Shown here piece by piece: positions 59,180-64,000 of a DNA stretch of 64,000 bases. How positions within the stretch are numbered: the stretch's first letter is position 1; each line of letters opens with the position of its first letter. The stretch spans positions 558,001 through 622,000 of the forward strand of contig BSDZ01000032.1 in assembly GCA_030268105.1 (NCBI GenBank). The letters run 5' to 3'. The position numbers and the translations under genes are program-made. Below the pieces are notes generated by a model that made no database searches, was not told where the DNA came from, and worked only from the letters and a program-made list of their open reading frames with translations. The stretch comes from Volvox africanus. Taxonomy: Eukaryota > Chlorophyta > Chlorophyceae > Chlamydomonadales > Volvocaceae.

Positions 59180-60490
59180 TGTTGTACCTCTCCTTCGTGT
59201 TTGCTCATAAGTATCTGCGCGTCTGAAGGCTTTCGACACCGATGCGTGAGCACTTGCAAGTACAGCAAGACAAGCGCGAGCAAACAGAGACAGCGGAAGA
59301 CTTCAAACAAGAAGAGATATAACTTACAGTCTTATAGATCGAAGCGGTGCAATGGACGTAATCGCCGTCAGCGCCAGAAGCAAGCAATCATCACGCGGCG
59401 GTGAATAGCGAAGTTTAAGCTTAGCTCGGGCTAAGTAGAATAGCGTATAGTAATAATAGCGTAGAACACACAAGTGTTCTCCGGTATTGAATGTCTTATC
59501 TTGCTTAGCCGTCCTCGCATCTGTTATACTCGCAGTATAGCAATGTCGTACGATCACACTAGGAGGCCGATCCTAAGTGTGACAACCCTACTGCGTATAG
59601 GCGATGTCCAAGCATAACAACGTATAAGCCTTTCCGGCATTCGCATGATGCAAGGGTCTGAATAACGATATTCGGTTGCAAGGCATGTATCGCGACGAGT
59701 GCGGCGCTCTCAACGTGTGCTGTAATGAAGTAATATTATATCAAATAATATTACTTATCGTTTCGTAGCACGAGCATAATGCGCACTTCAATGATTCGGT
59801 ATTTCATGCATGCTAGGCGGATTTGCCATGATGCGATGTCGAGATGGATAATGACAACATGCCAAATGTATATATAAATGTATGCGAATACATTTATATC
59901 ATGCAGGTTTATTCATATGCAATGATCATTCATGCGTTCGTCAAGATAGCATTTCGCCTCGTAGGGTCGCATCGACCTACACATCGGCGGGAAATGAACC
60001 GTAGCACAACAATTATCCCCCCTCCCGTATGCAGCGTCCTCGCTGCTTCATACAGCATCGACTGCAGGGTCATTGGGCTTGCGTGGCACGTTTGCGGGCT
60101 TCCTCGAGCAGGGGCTTCATGTCCTGCGAGAAGTTGCGTGCCGGTTCCCATGAGTTGTGCTCGCTGGTATACCCTGTCCACTTGACCAAGTACTGTCCGC
60201 TTCCGTCGGTGTCGGCCCACACGACGCGCGCGATAATCTAACACCCGCTCCACATCATAAAACTTCTGTTTATCAGCGATCCAGGTCTCAGGAACTGGTT
60301 CGATCGCTGCGGGGGTGTTAGTAGGCTCAGGGACGAGTTCCGTACCATGATAAGGACGGACAAGCGATACGTGAAACGTGGGGTGAATGGTCATATCAGC
60401 AGGCAATGCAAGCTCCACAGCCACATTCCCAACCATGCGCACGACAGGATACGGACCAATCCAGCGGGGTAAGAGTTTTCGGGATCCGTC
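59180..60490 (-). mobile_element. gypsy family A, copy A3 (3' part), inserted in B2
   Basis: LTR 59180-60011 (832 bp) plus the last ~480 bp of pol (DGSRKLLPRWIGPYPVV to the chromodomain) on the minus strand. The flank ctgcc (59175-59179) matches the A2 insertion site. It carries the same 8-bp chromodomain deletion as A2. At 60490 it is interrupted by the A4 LTR within ggatccgtc. The remainder should lie beyond the window. Confidence 0.93.
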
Positions 60491-61382
60491 TGTTGTGCTA
60501 CGGTTCATTTCCCGCCGACGCGTAGGTCGACGCGATCCTACGAGGCGAAGTGCTTTTGTGATGAACGCATTACATATGAATGAATCTACATGATATAAAT
60601 GTATTCGCATACATTTATATATGCATCTGGCATGTTGTCATTATCCATCACGACATCGCATCATGGCAAATCCGCCTAGCATGCATGAATGACCGAATCA
60701 TTGAAGTGCGCATTATGCTCGTGCTACGAAACGATAAGTAATATTATCTGATATAATATTACTTCATTTAAGCACACGTTGAGAGCGCCGCCCTCGTCGC
60801 GATACATGCCCTGCAACCGGATATCGTTATCCGGACCCTTGCATCATGCGAATGCCAGAAAGGCTTATACGCTGTTACGAGTAGACATCGCCCATACGCA
60901 GTAGGGTTGTCACATTTAGGATCGGCCTCCTAATGTGAATCGTACGGCACTGCGATGCTGCGAGTATAACAGATGCGAGGACGGCTAAGCTAGACAAGAC
61001 ATTCGATACCGGAGAACACTTGTGTGTTCTACATTACTATTGCTATACGATATTCTACTTAGCCCGAGCTAAAGCCTGAACTTCGCTAATCACCGCCGCG
61101 TGATGATTGCTTGCTTCCGGCGCTGACGGCGATTTCGTCCATTGCATCATTCCGATCTGTAAGACCGTAAGTTATATCTCTCTTCGTCTTGAAGTCTTCC
61201 GCTGTCTCTGTTTGCTCTCGCTTGCCTTGCTGTACTTGCAAGTGCTCGCGCATCGGTGTCGATAGTCTCCAGACGTGCAGATACTTATGAGCAAACGCGA
61301 ACGAGAGGTACAACAATTTGGTATCGAGACAGGTTCGTTGCCTAACTGTCTCTCTTTGTCTAATCGGAAGTAGGTTCTTTCT

Positions 61383-61816
61383 ATGGCGAGTTCCAGCGAC
61401 GAACCACGAGGACCGCTAGATACATTCGCCGAAGATCTAGGCCGCGCCGTGTTGGACGCCGCCGCTTCCGGTTTGTAATTGTTTAATTGCTTTTGCTTAG
61501 ATTGCTGCACTTGTTGTGTAAGTGTACGCTCTGAGTCGCAGGTAATCTCAGTGCACCGGCATTGCTTGCCGCGGCGACTGAGACCGGCGTTCGTCCGGAC
61601 CAGTTGGCGACTCTCATTGCCCAAACTACGGAGATCAGGACTCAGCTGGGCAAGTACTTGCTGAGTTTGCTGAATCTTCTCAAGAGTACTGTCGGTAGGC
61701 TCACCAAATCGCTTTGTACTCTTGCCTTTGCGATAGAAGTCGGCTTCTATTACGCAAACCTAGGGTATCGTTTCGTGCTTCATGTCCGCGGAACACGACG
61801 ATACGCCGCACACTAG
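61383..61816 (+). CDS. ORF1 upstream of gag, spliced (A4)
   Basis: Exon 61383-61470 and exon 61542-61816, with a 71-nt intron (GTTTGT...GCAG). Product as in A1, with small substitutions (GVRPDQLATLI; LKSTVGRLTKSL). It overlaps the gag start (61782) by 35 nt. This copy has otherwise intact coding, so it is the best case for a real product. Confidence 0.6.
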
Positions 61817-63017
61817 CCTAGCTAGCCAACCCGATTTTGTTGTGGCTGCTAGAGCACCGGATAGAGGTCTTGAGACTGTTGGCGCGCGAGCCACTCAAGA
61901 ACCCCTTTTCCTTCAGACCCCTGCTCACTTAATTGTGCCGCATTCAGCAGTGAACACGAATATGGACAACACTGCTGGACCAAGGGTTCTGCCATTACCT
62001 CAAGCTCGAGGGCATGATGACATCCCTGAGGTGATGAGATTGTCGATTCCCGTTCCTAGGCTCAATATTTCGCTGACCGACAAGACACCAGGGTATAGCA
62101 TAGCCGATGCAACTCGTGCGTACGTGCGTGACGCTAAAAAGTATCTCCAGGCTGTTCATGGCGGCGATAATGATGGTATCAGGTGTCTCTTCGTTGGTAA
62201 CACCCTCGAGGGTGCAGCGAAGGACTGGTATCGCAATTGGACCAACGCCCGGGGCAGCTATACTTTTGACGAGTTGGTCGTCGCTTTGCTCGCACGATTC
62301 GCTACTGAGGTTCAAGCACGCGATGTGGAAGCTCGTAACGTTTTGGCAGCCGGTAGCTACCACATGCGTCGGGATGAAAATGTACCTGCGTACCAGTCAC
62401 GCTTCGAAGCACTTGTGACTCCCATTGCTGACCTCACCGAATCCGAGCGTGTCTTTTGGTTTAGGCGAGGCCTAACGAAACTTTTGGCTAAATGGTGCGC
62501 CACTGACTTGGTTGGAGCGCAGATCAAGTCGTATGACGCGTTGGTCGCTTTTGCTAAGGGCGCGGAGATACGACTCCTTGCCGGCGAGGAAGAAGTCAAG
62601 TCTGCCCCTCGTGCAAATGCCGTGCAAGTGCAGGATCCGCTTGGGGAAGCTGTAGCTCTCGACCAGGACCTCGGCGCGACCCGCCCCACGCCTACTGCCG
62701 CGACGCGACGCAGCAACGGGCAACGCAAGGCGCGCGGGGGCGCTAGCTCGGGTGTCCGTGGTACAGGAGGAGCAGGTCCGAGCCCGGACCCAGCTAGGAA
62801 CAGGAAGCGTGGTGGTGCGCCGTCGTCGGCAGCCGCACAGCGTTCCGACCTCAACGCGAAGCGTACTCGTACGGACGACACATTTATGCCAAAATGGAAT
62901 TGCAATCGTTCCGAATTCGAGCGTCGAAAATTGGCCAACGTTTGTCTACGGTGTGCGGAGAACCATTCCACGAAGGATTGCCCTCTAATGCCGCCGTTTG
63001 TACCTCAGCCGAAATAG
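61782..63017 (+). CDS. gag of A4, intact
   Basis: 411 codons, MSAEHDDTPHTSLASQPDF to PQPK and a UAG at 63015-63017. The N-terminal third is Pro/Val-rich. The capsid-like core is at about residues 120-270 (FVGNTLEGAAKDWYRNW, HMRRDENVPAYQSRFEAL), then a basic Gly-rich linker and zinc knuckle CLRCAENHSTKDC (C-x2-C-x3-H-x4-C). A1 and A2 carry broken versions. Pol continues in the same frame after the UAG. Confidence 0.93.
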   Translation: MSAEHDDTPHTSLASQPDFVVAARAPDRGLETVGARATQEPLFLQTPAHLIVPHSAVNTNMDNTAGPRVLPLPQARGHDDIPEVMRLSIPVPRLNISLTDKTPGYSIADATRAYVRDAKKYLQAVHGGDNDGIRCLFVGNTLEGAAKDWYRNWTNARGSYTFDELVVALLARFATEVQARDVEARNVLAAGSYHMRRDENVPAYQSRFEALVTPIADLTESERVFWFRRGLTKLLAKWCATDLVGAQIKSYDALVAFAKGAEIRLLAGEEEVKSAPRANAVQVQDPLGEAVALDQDLGATRPTPTAATRRSNGQRKARGGASSGVRGTGGAGPSPDPARNRKRGGAPSSAAAQRSDLNAKRTRTDDTFMPKWNCNRSEFERRKLANVCLRCAENHSTKDCPLMPPFVPQPK

Positions 63018-64000
63018 GGGCTTGCCCGGGTTCCTGTGGAGGGGACACCACCTGGGATTTCTGAACTAACGCGTGGTCGGTGGTCATCCTTACGGCCAGC
63101 CGTTAAGGCATTGTTGCCTTGTGTACTTGGACACATCGAGCGAGTCATTGCGCGACGCATCACGCTTGACGGACGCACGGGACTTCTCTGCTTCGACCCG
63201 TTGTGTAATTTGTTTACACCTCGCCGTCCCCTGTCGTCTATCGATCTGTCCAACCACGTGGTTTTGTTCATCCCCTCGTCTCTGCGTGAGATGTCGGAAC
63301 AGTTGGCCATATACAGGAGGTGTAGACGTCAATACCCAGGCACTGCCGCATGTGTTTTACTCCCCGCTTTCTGTCGGCGCAAGGCAGAGGCATCGTTAAG
63401 GGGTATGCGGCATGTCCACCGGTTCGGGCCGGGCACCGTTTTGTTTAATGGTGTGGATCGGGAGGGTACGCTGGCTCCGTGGCCACGCCTATCCTACTCG
63501 GTTGACGTTTGGTACGAAGCTCCTGATGGGGGTGCCGTTGGTTACGGACCCGCCTTAAGTGCACTGACGTTGTCTGCTGGGCAGTCGCTCGTAGATAACC
63601 GTGTCCCTGTGGTTCAGATCGGTTTGAACGGCCATACTCTGAAGGCACTTGTTGACACTGGTGCCAGCGACGACTTCATCTCTGTCGCAGAGGTGAACGC
63701 GCTGGGGTTGTCCCCAGAGTCGTCTGATTTTCCACAGGTTACCCTTGCTGACGGGGGTAAGCATCCCATCGTGGGCAGGATTACCCTTAGCCTATCGATA
63801 GGCCCTTTGCGTGTTGTGACCCGTCCGTACGTGCTGCAGGGCTTAGCAGAGACTGCACCGTACATAATGGGGTCGTCGACATTACGACAGTACCGCGCGC
63901 GCATCGACATGGAGACCGCAACCCTGCATATGTGCAAGGGTACTCTGTCGATTAAGGTACCTTTCCTGTCGTTCGAACATGTCACACCAAAGGAGGGCGA
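63018..64000 (+). CDS. pol of A4, 5' part, runs off the window
   Basis: Open in the gag frame from the codon after UAG to the last base. It starts [20 protein letters not shown] and contains protease ALVDTGASDDFIS (about 63640-63690) with the catalytic Asp. There is no stop at the positions where A1 has TGA (63150s region reads CGA) or a base loss (cctatcgataggccc intact near 63795). RT and integrase are beyond the edge, so whether A4 shares the UGA and Glu-to-Lys lesions of A1 and A2 is unknown. Confidence 0.92.

Larger units (their letters stand above)
60491..64000 (+). mobile_element. gypsy family A, copy A4 (5' part, best preserved)
   Basis: 5' LTR 60491-61315 (825 bp, A1-like subtype) is followed by primer-binding site, ORF1, gag and pol up to the window edge. 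It is inserted in plus orientation into A3. Expected target duplication is ccgtc (60486-60490). No disabling lesion was found in the visible part. Confidence 0.93.

Overview
The window looks like nuclear DNA of a green alga, most likely a chlamydomonadalean/volvocine chlorophyte. The reasons are the intron-rich genes with GT-AG junctions of the gcag|GTGAGG type, alanine- and glycine-rich low-complexity protein segments, a secreted arylsulfatase that reads like the Chlamydomonas/Volvox family, and Osser-like copia elements. I see no bacterial-style operons, CRISPR, rRNA or tRNA. The taxonomic call is inference. About two thirds of the sequence is LTR retrotransposon or satellite.

Layout. 1-2.98 kb: 3' end of a decayed copia element (+) and its LTR. 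2.98-4.18 kb: AT-rich spacer with small interlocked direct repeats. 4,185-13,632: a copia element (+) flanked by 5-bp duplications (ccaga). It is split near the end of pol by a second copy of the same family in opposite orientation (8,668-13,239, duplication atgtg). 13.6-15.5 kb: spacer with a CA microsatellite and one small secreted hypothetical ORF. 15.5-23.05 kb: an 11-exon gene (+) ending in a RAD21/REC8 kleisin C-terminal domain; its N-terminal exons were not found. 26.48-33.47 kb: a 12-exon arylsulfatase gene (+), apparently missing some conserved stretches and carrying a (CCCTTC)n array in an intron. 33.5-35.5 and 42.3-42.8 kb: one 160/290-bp tandem satellite array, split by a gypsy element.

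35.5-64 kb is a nest of chromodomain gypsy elements of two related families, called A and B here. A1 (35,500-42,308, +) sits in the satellite with duplication taggg. B1 (42,832-57,846, -) also starts in the satellite and is itself split by A2 (45,603-53,035, -, duplication ctgcc). B1 shares its right LTR with a second B copy (B2, 57,522-59,179, -). B2 is interrupted at the identical site by A3 (59,180-60,490, -), and A3 is interrupted by A4 (60,491 to window end, +). B2/A3 is best read as a tandem duplicate of B1/A2 made by LTR-LTR recombination.

The less expected signals are in the gypsy families. (1) A short ORF upstream of gag is assembled by a ~71-73 nt intron and conserved between A and B. 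(2) gag and pol are in one frame, separated by a single UAG in both families. (3) LTR hairpins show compensatory changes between copies. (4) Two independent A insertions share a UGA and a Lys in place of the integrase catalytic Glu, suggesting mobilisation in trans. The copia family has a primer-binding site resembling the anticodon arm of initiator tRNA-Met, as in Drosophila copia.
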